Assembly (NCBI RefSeq): GCF_024626475.1
Contig: NZ_JANKHH010000004.1
Coordinates: 1 to 64,000, forward strand
Direction: 5' to 3'
DNA length: 64,000 nucleotides
Source of the DNA: Parerythrobacter lacustris
Lineage (GTDB): Bacteria > Pseudomonadota > Alphaproteobacteria > Sphingomonadales > Sphingomonadaceae
Part shown: positions 46,687 through 54,718 of the stretch, piece by piece
Layout of the letters: every line of letters begins with the position of its first letter
How positions within the stretch are numbered: the first letter of the stretch is position 1
Translations under genes and position numbers: made by a program
The notes under the pieces: generated by a model
The model's database searches: none
The model's input: only the letters and a program-made list of their open reading frames with translations
What the model was told of the DNA's origin: nothing

Positions 46687-48612
46687 ATGGCTACTCTGGC
46701 CAAGCCGCCTCTTTCCGAAAAGCCCGAAGCCGTCGTCGTCCGTTTCGCCGGGGATTCCGGTGACGGCATGCAATTGACCGGCGGGCAGTTCACCCTGTCG
46801 AGCGCCCTGTCGGGCAACGATTTCGCGACCTTCCCCGATTTCCCCGCCGAGATCCGCGCTCCGCAGGGCACGCTGTTCGGAGTTTCGGCGTTCCAGATCA
46901 ATTTCGGCGCGACCGACATCGATACCGCGGGCGATGCGCCCGATGTGCTGGTGGCGATGAACCCGGCGGCGCTCAAGACCAACCTGCCCGCATTGAAGCC
47001 GGGCGGGCTGGTGATCGTCGACGAGGGCGAGTTCGGCAAACGCAACCTCGACAAGGCAAAATACGACACCAATCCGCTCGACGACGATACGCTCGCCAAA
47101 TACGACGTCCTCCGGCTCGATATCTCCGCGCGCACGATCGAGGCGGTCAAGCCCTACGGGCTGGGTAACAAGGATGCGCTGCGGTCGAAGAACATGTGGA
47201 CGCTCGGCCTCGCGCTGTGGATGTTCGACCGCGACCGCACGCCGATCCACGATTGGCTCAAGGCCAAGTTCAAGGGCAAGCCGGAGATCGCCGCGGCCAA
47301 TATCGCCGCGCTCGATGCGGGCCATGCCTATGGCGAGACGGCGGAACTGGCCGGGCCGCTGCGGCAGGTCCATGTCGATCCGGTGCCGACCGCGCCGGGG
47401 CTCTATCGCACGTTGACGGGCGCAGAGGGCATTGCGCTCGGGCTGGTCGCCGGATGCCGGCTTCTGCGCTTGCCGATGTTCTTCGGTGGCTATCCGATCA
47501 CCCCGGCCTCTGCGATCCTGCATCATCTGGTGCGGATGAAGGAATTCAACGTCACCACCTTCCAGGCGGAAGACGAGATCGCCGCGATCTGCGCCGCCAT
47601 CGGGGCGAGCTATGCCGGCTCGCTTGGCATTACATCCTCGTCGGGTCCGGGCATCGCGCTCAAGACCGAGGCGATCGGCCTCGGCATCATGACCGAGCTG
47701 CCGCTGGTGATCGTCAATTCGCAGCGCGGCGGCCCTTCCACCGGCCTGCCGACCAAGACCGAGCAGAGCGACCTCTATCAGGCGGTTTATGGCCGCAACG
47801 GCGATGCGCCGATGCCGGTGATCGCCGCGCGCAGCCCGGCCGACGCCTTCGACTGCGCGATCGAGGCCTGCCGCATCGCGGTGCAGTACATGACCCCGGT
47901 GATGCTGCTGACCGACGGCTATATCGCCAACGCCGCCGAGCCGTGGCGGGTGCCCGATCCCGAGGCTTTCGAGCGGATGCCGGCCGAATTCCTCGAAGAG
48001 GCCAACGGGCCGGACGGACAGTTGCTGCCGTTCAAGCGGGACGCGAAAGGTGCGCGGCCATGGATCAAGCCTGGCACGCCGGGGCTGATGCACCGTATCG
48101 GCGGGATCGAGAAGGCGGTCGACACCGGCCATATCGACTATTCGCCCGCCAACCACCAGGCGATGACCGATGCCCGCAAGAACAAGATCGAAGGCATCCG
48201 GGTGCGCGACCAGCAGGTTTCGGTCGGCACCAAGGGCGGCAAGCTGGCGGTGGTCGGCTGGGGCTCGACCTACGGCCCGATCCACCAGGCGGTGACCCGC
48301 GCACGGCGCGGCGGGCTGGACGCCAGCCACATCCACCTGCGCCACATCTGGCCGCTGCCCGCCAATCTGGGCGAGCTGCTGGGGAGTTATGACAAGGTGC
48401 TGGTTCCCGAAATGAACACCGGCCAGCTCAAGACCTTGCTGCGCGACCAGTATCTGATCGACGCCCAGCCGCTGACCAAGACCAGCGGCCAGCCGTTCCA
48501 GATCGCCGAGCTGGAAGCCGCGATTGCGACGTATTTCGACGGCGTGCCGGGCAATGCGGGCGGCAATATTGTGCCACCCAACGATCAACAATTACCAAGT
48601 ACCGAAAGTTAG
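46687..48612 (+). CDS. korA: 2-oxoglutarate:ferredoxin oxidoreductase, alpha (fused gamma-alpha) subunit
   Basis: 641-residue subunit of a two-subunit, ferredoxin-linked 2-oxoacid oxidoreductase, likely 2-oxoglutarate converting to succinyl-CoA without NADH. N-terminal gamma part (residues 17-190, VVRFAGDSGDGMQLTGG); then the alpha part with the pyruvate/2-oxoglutarate binding segment FFGGYPITPASAILHHL and TSSSGPGIALKTEAIGLG. Fe-S clusters are in the partner. The gene for the beta subunit lies 406 bp downstream, with an unknown membrane gene in between. The enzyme type is common in sphingomonads. Confidence 0.93.
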   Translation: MATLAKPPLSEKPEAVVVRFAGDSGDGMQLTGGQFTLSSALSGNDFATFPDFPAEIRAPQGTLFGVSAFQINFGATDIDTAGDAPDVLVAMNPAALKTNLPALKPGGLVIVDEGEFGKRNLDKAKYDTNPLDDDTLAKYDVLRLDISARTIEAVKPYGLGNKDALRSKNMWTLGLALWMFDRDRTPIHDWLKAKFKGKPEIAAANIAALDAGHAYGETAELAGPLRQVHVDPVPTAPGLYRTLTGAEGIALGLVAGCRLLRLPMFFGGYPITPASAILHHLVRMKEFNVTTFQAEDEIAAICAAIGASYAGSLGITSSSGPGIALKTEAIGLGIMTELPLVIVNSQRGGPSTGLPTKTEQSDLYQAVYGRNGDAPMPVIAARSPADAFDCAIEACRIAVQYMTPVMLLTDGYIANAAEPWRVPDPEAFERMPAEFLEEANGPDGQLLPFKRDAKGARPWIKPGTPGLMHRIGGIEKAVDTGHIDYSPANHQAMTDARKNKIEGIRVRDQQVSVGTKGGKLAVVGWGSTYGPIHQAVTRARRGGLDASHIHLRHIWPLPANLGELLGSYDKVLVPEMNTGQLKTLLRDQYLIDAQPLTKTSGQPFQIAELEAAIATYFDGVPGNAGGNIVPPNDQQLPSTES

Positions 48613-48614
48613 AC

Positions 48615-49022
48615 ATGGCCTCTCCGAACAGAATTTCGCTCGGTTTGGAACGTCTGGCTATCGTGTTGCCCGTATCAATTGTTTCGGTCGCAGCAGGATA
48701 CGCTCTTGGTTCGAGTTGGCTCACTTTCGCATTGATTTCCGCTGGTTGTTTGGCTGCGATGATCTACGTGGGCAGGAAGCATGGTGTTTCTCACACTGGG
48801 GCTCTCAGCCCATCAATTTTCGATAGATATGCTCCGAGGGTAGCCTTATCAATTGCGCTTCTCCTTCCGTTTGTGATGGCTTTGGCGAACTCGCTGGTGG
48901 CGCGAATGGATGGTGCCTCGATCGAACCGTTCTTATGGATCGCTCTTGCGGGCGCTGGATTCAGCGCCGTCATCACGCTGCTTATTCCGGATTCTTGGAC
49001 ACGTAAGAAAGTGTTGAAATGA
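48615..49022 (+). CDS. unknown membrane protein between korA and korB
   Basis: 135 residues with four predicted membrane helices (about 12-28, 33-49, 72-90, 105-125). No family known to me. It begins two bases after the korA stop codon and ends by overlapping the korB start by four bases (ATGA), so it is perfectly placed for coupled translation. Yet its GC is noticeably lower than the flanking kor genes, and no homologous gene normally sits inside korAB. It looks acquired and kept in frame. Conceivable roles, membrane anchoring or electron transfer, are only guesses. Confidence 0.65.
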   Translation: MASPNRISLGLERLAIVLPVSIVSVAAGYALGSSWLTFALISAGCLAAMIYVGRKHGVSHTGALSPSIFDRYAPRVALSIALLLPFVMALANSLVARMDGASIEPFLWIALAGAGFSAVITLLIPDSWTRKKVLK

Positions 49023-50056
49023 ACGCCCCTGTAAAAATCGAAACCACCCTCAAGGACTGGGAAACCGACCAGGAGGTGCGCTGGTGCCCCGGGTGCGGGG
49101 ACTATGCGATCCTGAAAGCGGTGCAGCGCACGCTTCCGGTGCTCGGCGCGGACCCCAAGAACACGGTGTTCATCAGCGGCATCGGCTGCTCAAGCCGCTT
49201 CCCCTATTACGTCGAGAGCTACGGCTTCCACACCATCCACGGCCGCGCGCCGGCGGTGGCGACGGGGGTCAAACTCGCTAATCCGGAGCTCGACGTGTGG
49301 ATCGTCACCGGTGACGGCGACGGAATGAGCATTGGCGGCAATCACACGATGCACATCCTGCGGCGCAATCTGAACTGCCAGATCTTGCTGTTCAACAACG
49401 AGATCTACGGCCTGACCAAGGGGCAGGCCTCGCCCACCAGCCGCCTCGGCACCCGCTCGCCGACGACGCCCGCAGGCAGCTACGATCGCCCGGCCAAGGC
49501 CTGTGCCTTCGCCATCGGTGCGGGAGCGCGCTTCGTGGCGCGCGGGTTCGATGTGTCGAAGAAGCTGCCCGAAGTCCTCGAGGCCGCCTACCGCCACCAG
49601 GGCGCGGCCTTCGTCGAGATCTTCCAGAACTGCATCGTCTACAACAAGGACGTGTTCGACGGCTTCGCCGCGCCCAAGGGGGCGGAGGACCACCAGCTGT
49701 GGCTGGAGGACGGGCAGCCGATGTTGTTTGCCAATGGCACCAAGGGCATCACGCTCGACCATAACACCCTGCAACTGGCGATTGTCGATGTTGTGGATGG
49801 TGATTGGCAGAGCGCCGGGGTGATCGTCCACAACGTCCGCAACCGCTCGATTGCGCATATGCTGGTCGAAATCCCGTTCCCCGAATTCCCCAAGGCGCTC
49901 GGCGTGCTCTACGATGATCCGCGGCCGAGCTTCGAAGGCGAAGTGATGGACGAAAAGGCGCGCATGTCGGAAGGCAAGGAACCCAACCTCGCCGCGCTGC
50001 TGGGCAAGGGCCAGAGCTGGACTGTCGATGACGAACAGGGGCATCCGGCGGAGTAA
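49019..50056 (+). CDS. korB: 2-oxoglutarate:ferredoxin oxidoreductase, beta subunit
   Basis: 345-residue thiamine-pyrophosphate subunit. Cys residues for the 4Fe-4S cluster are in WCPGCGDY and GIGCSS, with a third in FQNCIVYNKD; the TPP/Mg signature is GDGDGMSIGGNHTMHILRRNLN. Together with korA it oxidises 2-oxoglutarate and passes electrons to ferredoxin. The start overlaps the stop of the small membrane gene by four bases. The stop at 50054-50056 is followed two bases later by the left inverted repeat of the GxxExxY element. Confidence 0.93.
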   Translation: MNAPVKIETTLKDWETDQEVRWCPGCGDYAILKAVQRTLPVLGADPKNTVFISGIGCSSRFPYYVESYGFHTIHGRAPAVATGVKLANPELDVWIVTGDGDGMSIGGNHTMHILRRNLNCQILLFNNEIYGLTKGQASPTSRLGTRSPTTPAGSYDRPAKACAFAIGAGARFVARGFDVSKKLPEVLEAAYRHQGAAFVEIFQNCIVYNKDVFDGFAAPKGAEDHQLWLEDGQPMLFANGTKGITLDHNTLQLAIVDVVDGDWQSAGVIVHNVRNRSIAHMLVEIPFPEFPKALGVLYDDPRPSFEGEVMDEKARMSEGKEPNLAALLGKGQSWTVDDEQGHPAE

Positions 50057-50057
50057 T

Positions 50058-50089
50058 TTGTTTCGCGCTAAGACGCTAAGACGCAAAGG
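50058..50089. repeat. left 32-bp inverted repeat of the GxxExxY element
   Basis: The arm begins TTGTTTCGCGC and continues with two near-tandem units (CTAAGACG, CTAAGACG) then CAAAGG. Reverse-complemented it matches 50493-50524 at 31 of 32 positions. It lies two bases after the korB stop. Confidence 0.9.
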
Positions 50090-50106
50090 GGAAAGCGGCA
50101 ATCGAA

Positions 50107-50487
50107 GTGCTGATCCGTCACTGTGTCGATCGGGGGTATCGTTTGCACCGGGATCTCGGTCCGGGCCTGCTAGAGAATGTCTATGAAAGCCTTCTGTTTG
50201 AAGGCCTACGGCGGGATGGGCTTGCAGTGCTGAGACAACAATCGGTTCCCGTCTCGCATGACGGGATCGTGATCGAAAACGGCTTTCGCTACGATCTGCT
50301 TGTCGAAGACAAGCTATTGATTGAAATAAAATCGACTGAACGCCACGCTGCAGTCCATGCGAAGCAGGTGATAACCTACTTGCGCCTGTTGGACTTGCGC
50401 ATTGGGCTGTTGATGAACTTCGGCATGGGAACTTTCAAGGAGGGCTGCCAGCGCCTCGTGAACAACTACGTGAAAGGCCAGCAATGA
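50107..50487 (+). CDS. GxxExxY-family protein, predicted nuclease
   Basis: 126 residues. Family motif G20-L-L-E23-N-V-Y26 (GPGLLENVYESLL) defines GxxExxY proteins; the second region FRYDLLVEDKLLIEIKS holds the PD-(D/E)XK-like Asp63, Glu73 and Lys75, as in restriction-type nucleases. GTG at 50107 is the start; the frame continues 5' without a better start. The function of the family is not known. It sits alone between inverted repeats within 17 and 5 bases of its ends, and within a 467-bp unit that exactly fills the gap between korB and the ydjM-like gene. Base composition is a little lower than the kor genes. Confidence 0.85.
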   Translation: MLIRHCVDRGYRLHRDLGPGLLENVYESLLFEGLRRDGLAVLRQQSVPVSHDGIVIENGFRYDLLVEDKLLIEIKSTERHAAVHAKQVITYLRLLDLRIGLLMNFGMGTFKEGCQRLVNNYVKGQQ

Positions 50488-50492
50488 AGCCT

Positions 50493-50524
50493 CCTTTGCG
50501 TCTTAGCGTCTTTGCGCGAAACAA
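50493..50524. repeat. right 32-bp inverted repeat of the GxxExxY element
   Basis: CCTTTGCGTCTTAGCGTCTT... with the end GCGCGAAACAA is the complement of the left arm (31 of 32). It starts five bases after the gene stop codon and ends four bases before the ydjM-like ATG. AGTA occurs on both outer sides (50052-50055 and 50524-50527) and may be a target duplication. Confidence 0.9.
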
Positions 50525-50528
50525 GTAG

Positions 50529-51458
50529 ATGGACAATCTCACCCACAGCCTCGTCGGGGCGCTGATCGGGCAGGCGGGGCTCAAGCGGAAGACGGGGCTC
50601 GCCATGCCCGCGCTGATTATCGGGGCGAACCTGCCCGATATTGATGCAGCATGCTTCTTCTGGCTGGAGGGGCTGGAGCACCTCGGTTTTCGCCGCGGGA
50701 TCACGCATGGCCCGCCCGCGCTGGTGCTGCTGCCGCTGATCCTCGCGGGGCTGCTGTGGGGCTTCGACCGCTGGCAGGCGAAGCGCGGTACCCGGCCAGA
50801 AAGCCGGTTACCGGTCAGCTTCAAATGGCTGTTCTTGCTGAGCTTCATAGGCTGCCTGACCCACCCGGCGCTCGACTGGCTCAATGTATATGGCATCCGT
50901 CTGCTGGAGCCGTTTTCGAGCCAGTGGTTCTACGGCGACACGCTGTTCATCATCGACGTGTGGCTGTGGGCGCTGATGGGCTTCGCGACGTGGTTCTCGC
51001 TGCGGCGGGAGAAGCGGGGTGGCGAGTGGATGAAGCCCGCGCGGGTCGCGTTGGTGGTGTCACTGGCTTACATCGGCGCTAATGGTGCGATTTCGAAACT
51101 TGCACAGCTGACGGGTCCCCAAGTTTCCGGCTTTCGCACTATACAAAGTCCGCTCCCGCTTGCATCGTGGCACCGGGAGACGCTGACACAGAAGGCCGAC
51201 GGTCAATGGTGGATCGGACGAGATTTGGTTGGTCATTGCTCCCTCGATCCGGTTAGACAGCTCACATTGAGGTCTTCCGAACTATCTTCCGAACTAAACG
51301 CCTTCCTCTTCTGGTCTCGTGCTCCCTTTGCCGAGCGCGCGCCGGACGGCTCGGTCATCCTGCGCGATGCGCGGTTCTACGATCCGCGCGCGCGGGACCG
51401 GTTCTCGCTCGCGCTGCCGGAGGTGAAGTGTGAGCCTCTTGACGGTCCGTCACCCTGA
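50529..51458 (+). CDS. YdjM-like metal-dependent hydrolase membrane protein
   Basis: 309-residue inner membrane protein of the YdjM/LexA-regulated DUF457 family. The histidines and aspartates MDNLTHSLVGALIGQ, NLPDIDAA, HLGFRRGITHG and LTHPALDWLN form a metal-binding set found in these membrane hydrolases, and about five membrane helices are visible; the C-terminal 100 residues are soluble. The last residues (GPSP and stop) come from the palindromic repeat at 51448, which supplies the stop codon. No clear ribosome-binding site precedes the ATG because the right inverted repeat abuts it. Confidence 0.82.
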   Translation: MDNLTHSLVGALIGQAGLKRKTGLAMPALIIGANLPDIDAACFFWLEGLEHLGFRRGITHGPPALVLLPLILAGLLWGFDRWQAKRGTRPESRLPVSFKWLFLLSFIGCLTHPALDWLNVYGIRLLEPFSSQWFYGDTLFIIDVWLWALMGFATWFSLRREKRGGEWMKPARVALVVSLAYIGANGAISKLAQLTGPQVSGFRTIQSPLPLASWHRETLTQKADGQWWIGRDLVGHCSLDPVRQLTLRSSELSSELNAFLFWSRAPFAERAPDGSVILRDARFYDPRARDRFSLALPEVKCEPLDGPSP

Positions 51459-51538
51459 ACTTGTTTCAGGGTCCATTTCTGCCTCATAGCCATCGATCTG
51501 ATCCGATAGATGGATGCTGAAACAAGTTCAGAATGACG
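51448..51538. repeat. palindromic repeat with CGTCACCCTGAACTTG arms
   Basis: 91 bp beginning CGTCACCCTGAACTTGTTTC and ending AACAAGTTCAGAATGACG. It is of the widespread proteobacterial type, different in sequence from the recN repeat. The stop codon TGA of the ydjM-like gene (51456-51458) is inside its first bases. Confidence 0.85.
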
Positions 51539-51571
51539 GAATTGGTTGGCTAAGGAACTCATACAGGACAA

Positions 51572-52948
51572 ATGACACAGGCCCAAATCGTCTGGCTGCG
51601 GCGCGACTTGCGCCTGGGCGACAACCCCGCGCTGTATCATGCCGCCGAGGCTGGACCGATGGTTGCGGTCTACGTGCTCGACGATGCTCGGGCGAAGGGG
51701 CACGCTCATGGCGGAGCCTCACGCTGGTGGCTGCACCATTCGCTCGCCAGCCTTGCCAAGAGCCTCGAAGCCAGAGGCAGCCGCCTGATCTTGCGCCGAG
51801 GCGATGCGGTCGAGGAACTGTGCAAGGTGGCCGAAGAACTCGGTGCGACCACAGTGCAGGCCAACCGCCACTACGAGCCATGGTGGCGCAAGGCGCAGTC
51901 GGAACTCAGAGAGAAGCTCGACCTGCAACTGCACGACGCCAACTACCTGCTCCCGCCCGGGGCAGTCACTACCGGCTCAGGCACGCCGTACAAGATCTAC
52001 ACTCCGTTCTCCAAGGCGACGCTCGACCTGCTGCCCCCGCGCGATGCGCTGCCTGCGCCGGAGACGCTCAGCGTGCCCGAGCGCTGGCCTGCCAGCGATG
52101 TGCTGGACGGTTGGGATCTGCTCCCGACCAAGCCTGATTGGGCCGGCGGCATGGGCGATTTCTGGACTGTGGGTGAGGCAGCGGCACATGAGCGGCTTGC
52201 CTGGTGGGCCGATCACGTCGCCGACTATGACGATGCGCGCAACCTTCCGTCAGTCGACAAGACCAGCCAGCTTTCGCCGCATCTCCATTTTGGCGAGATC
52301 TCGGCTGCGCAGATCTGGCACGCGCTCAAGGATCGACGCTCGACCGGCTGGAAAACCTTCGAGAAGGAATTGATCTGGCGCGACTATGCCCAGAACGTGA
52401 TCTGCCAGTTCCCGGCCTATGCCACGCAGAGCTACCGCGAGGATTTCAATGCGCTGGAATGGCGCGATCACACCGGCGAGGCGGCGGCCGACCTCAAGGC
52501 CTGGCAGCAGGGCCGCACCGGCTATCCCATCGTCGACGCCGGGATGCGCCAGCTGTGGCAGACCGGCTGGATGCACAACCGCGTCCGCATGATCGCCGCC
52601 AGCTTCCTCATCAAGCACCTGCTGATCGACTGGCGCGTGGGCGAGCGATGGTTCTGGGATACGCTGGTCGATGCCGATTATGCCAGCAACGCCTGCAACT
52701 GGCAGTGGGTGGCGGGCAGCGGGGTCGACAGCAACATGTTCGTGCGGATCATGGCCCCGCTGACGCAAAGCGAGAAGTTCGACGCGGCGGCCTATATCCG
52801 CCAATATGTGCCCGAACTGAAGCACTTGCCCGACAGCGAAATCCACGATCCGGCCGACGACCGACGTGGCCGCTATCCCGACAAGATCATCGGCCACAAG
52901 GAAGGCCGCGAGCGGGCTCTTGCAGCCTATCGCGCGACGAAAGGCTAG
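51572..52948 (+). CDS. phrB: deoxyribodipyrimidine photolyase (CPD photolyase)
   Basis: 458-residue light-driven repair flavoprotein of the class I photolyase/cryptochrome family, which splits cyclobutane pyrimidine dimers. N-terminal alpha/beta antenna domain (QIVWLRRDLRLGDNPAL), and C-terminal FAD-binding helical domain with LSPHLHFGEIS, ELIWRDYAQNV, GYPIVDAGMRQLWQTGWMHNRVRMIAASFLIKHLLIDWRVGERWFWDTLVDADYASN-type consensus parts and the W-triad tryptophans. It converges with the small membrane gene at 52945 (four bases shared). Confidence 0.93.
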   Translation: MTQAQIVWLRRDLRLGDNPALYHAAEAGPMVAVYVLDDARAKGHAHGGASRWWLHHSLASLAKSLEARGSRLILRRGDAVEELCKVAEELGATTVQANRHYEPWWRKAQSELREKLDLQLHDANYLLPPGAVTTGSGTPYKIYTPFSKATLDLLPPRDALPAPETLSVPERWPASDVLDGWDLLPTKPDWAGGMGDFWTVGEAAAHERLAWWADHVADYDDARNLPSVDKTSQLSPHLHFGEISAAQIWHALKDRRSTGWKTFEKELIWRDYAQNVICQFPAYATQSYREDFNALEWRDHTGEAAADLKAWQQGRTGYPIVDAGMRQLWQTGWMHNRVRMIAASFLIKHLLIDWRVGERWFWDTLVDADYASNACNWQWVAGSGVDSNMFVRIMAPLTQSEKFDAAAYIRQYVPELKHLPDSEIHDPADDRRGRYPDKIIGHKEGRERALAAYRATKG

Positions 52949-53358
52949 GCCGCCATTCGGCTCGCGACGAGGCGTCTCGCAACCAGCACACCGGCCAGCG
53001 GCAGAACGACCGCTGCGGCCATCATCCACAGCGGGTGCGGGAACATCTGGGTCGTGAACAGGCTCAGCGCGACCAGAACCAGCCCGACGATCCAGCCCGG
53101 CATCGCCTCCTTGCCGAGTACCATCGCCGTAGCGGCCCCGGCCGTTGCGCCGAGGAACCATGCCACCACCACCGCGATCTTCGCGCCGAGCGGTATGACC
53201 TCCATCAGTCGGGCCTGATCCTCCGGCTTGGTGATGTCGAGCCCCTCCGGCGGCGGGAAGATCGCATGACCCGCTCCCTCTGCGAGCATGACCACCAGCA
53301 TGGCGACAATCAGCCCCGCAACCACCGCGACGACCTTTCTGACGATCGGATTGTTCAT
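52945..53358 (-). CDS. small four-helix membrane hypothetical protein
   Basis: 137 residues, four hydrophobic helices (about 10-27, 55-75, 85-103, 112-130), basic C-terminus (RRLVASRMAA). The start ATG at 53358 follows GGGGGAG by nine bases. No recognised family; the segment AEGAGHAIFPPPEGLDITKPED is a non-membrane loop that is unusual and may be periplasmic. It lies convergent to the photolyase and divergent from the cyclopropane synthase gene. Confidence 0.6.
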   Translation of the reverse strand: MNNPIVRKVVAVVAGLIVAMLVVMLAEGAGHAIFPPPEGLDITKPEDQARLMEVIPLGAKIAVVVAWFLGATAGAATAMVLGKEAMPGWIVGLVLVALSLFTTQMFPHPLWMMAAAVVLPLAGVLVARRLVASRMAA

Positions 53359-53456
53359 CGATTTTCTCCCCCGATGTCCAGATAGCAGCGCAGCGAGCGG
53401 GGAGGAAGCCTGCTCGCGGCTTGCTCTCCCCAACGCGCCGCGCCATATTTACATCG

Positions 53457-54695
53457 ATGACAGCAACGGGGTTGGAAAGGGGCAGCGAGTTGCTCGCAGG
53501 CGCGGCGCGTTTCGAGCGCCGCCCGGGCCTTTTGGCGCGCGGCATCGCGCCGGGATTTCACAAGATTCTCGATCTTGTCGACCGCGGCCTCGAATCGGGC
53601 ACCATCCACGGGCGCCTGCCCGACGGGACGACCCGCCTGCTCGGCGGTCGCAGCGCGGGGTTCGAGGCCGAGGTCCGGTTGAACGACTGGCGCGGGTTGA
53701 TGCGGCTGGCGACCAATGGCTCGATCGGCTGGTATCAGGCGTGGGCGGCGGGCGAATGGGAAAGTCCCGATCCGGTCCCCGTTTTCGCGCTGTTCGGGGC
53801 AAATGGCGACGCGTTGGGCGACACCGGGCGCGCGATGGGGCCGTTCCGCTGGGCGGCGCGCTTTGCGCACTGGCTCAACCGCAACACGCCGGAAGGCTCG
53901 GCGCGCAATATCCATGCGCATTACGATCTCGGCAACGACTTTTACCGCCAGTGGCTCGATCCGACGATGAGCTATTCCTCGGCGAGCTGGCAACCGGGCG
54001 ACGATCTCGAGGCGGCACAGCGCCGCAAATGGGATGCGCTGGCGCAGCGCTTGGATGGTGCAGGCACCCTGCTCGAAATCGGCTGCGGCTGGGGCGGGCT
54101 GTCGGACCATTTTTCGCGTGCGGGGATGGATGTCACCGCGATCAGCCTGTCTGACGAGCAGTTGGCGTGGGCGCGCGAGCGGCATGACCCGGCGATCGAT
54201 TTCCGCAAGCAGGACTATCGCGACACGGCGGGGCAGTTCGATGCCATCGTCAGCGTGGAGATGGTCGAGGCGCTGGGGCGGGAATACTGGCCGACCTTCA
54301 TGGACAGCATCGCGCGCAACCTGAAGCCCGGCGGCAAGGCGGCAATCCAGTACATTTCGATGCAGGAATCGCTGTTCGATGCCTATGCGCGCAGCGCCGA
54401 CTTCATCCAAGCCTATATCTTTCCCGGCGGGATGCTGATTCGCAACAGCGAGTTCCGGCAATTGGCGGAGCAGCGCGGGCTCGAATGGCGCGATCAGCAC
54501 GATTTCGGGCTCGACTATGCCGAAACTCTCGAGGCGTGGCGCGAGCGGTTCGATGCCGCTGCCGCCGAAGGCTGCCTGCCGGCCGGTTTCGACGAGCGGT
54601 TCCAACGCCTGTGGCGCTATTACCTGATGTATTGCGAAGGCGGCTTTCGCGGTGGCAGCATCGATGTCCACCAGGTGACGTTGGTCAAGCCGTAG
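53457..54695 (+). CDS. cyclopropane-fatty-acyl-phospholipid synthase-type methyltransferase
   Basis: 412-residue enzyme that methylenates unsaturated phospholipid acyl chains using S-adenosylmethionine. The SAM motif TLLEIGCGWGGLSDHF, the substrate/Asn signature SARNIHAHYDLGNDFYRQWLDPTMSYSS and the catalytic segment EALGREYWPTFM with GGKAAIQYISMQESLF are CFA hallmarks. Length matches alphaproteobacterial CFA. The ATG at 53457 is preferred over the upstream frame. It is transcribed divergently from the small membrane gene and precedes a serine hydrolase gene by 23 bases. Confidence 0.9.
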   Translation: MTATGLERGSELLAGAARFERRPGLLARGIAPGFHKILDLVDRGLESGTIHGRLPDGTTRLLGGRSAGFEAEVRLNDWRGLMRLATNGSIGWYQAWAAGEWESPDPVPVFALFGANGDALGDTGRAMGPFRWAARFAHWLNRNTPEGSARNIHAHYDLGNDFYRQWLDPTMSYSSASWQPGDDLEAAQRRKWDALAQRLDGAGTLLEIGCGWGGLSDHFSRAGMDVTAISLSDEQLAWARERHDPAIDFRKQDYRDTAGQFDAIVSVEMVEALGREYWPTFMDSIARNLKPGGKAAIQYISMQESLFDAYARSADFIQAYIFPGGMLIRNSEFRQLAEQRGLEWRDQHDFGLDYAETLEAWRERFDAAAAEGCLPAGFDERFQRLWRYYLMYCEGGFRGGSIDVHQVTLVKP

Positions 54696-54718
54696 GGACC
54701 TTGGGGAGAGGAACGACA

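Larger units (their letters stand above)
50058..50524. mobile_element. GxxExxY-inverted-repeat unit (candidate mobile element)
   Basis: A 467-bp block made of the two 32-bp inverted repeats and the single nuclease-like gene between them. The gap between korB and the ydjM-like gene is exactly this block plus two and four bases, which suggests insertion into a tight intergenic junction. No transposase is encoded, so the unit would either be mobilised in trans or use the encoded nuclease. Mobility is inferred. Confidence 0.5.
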
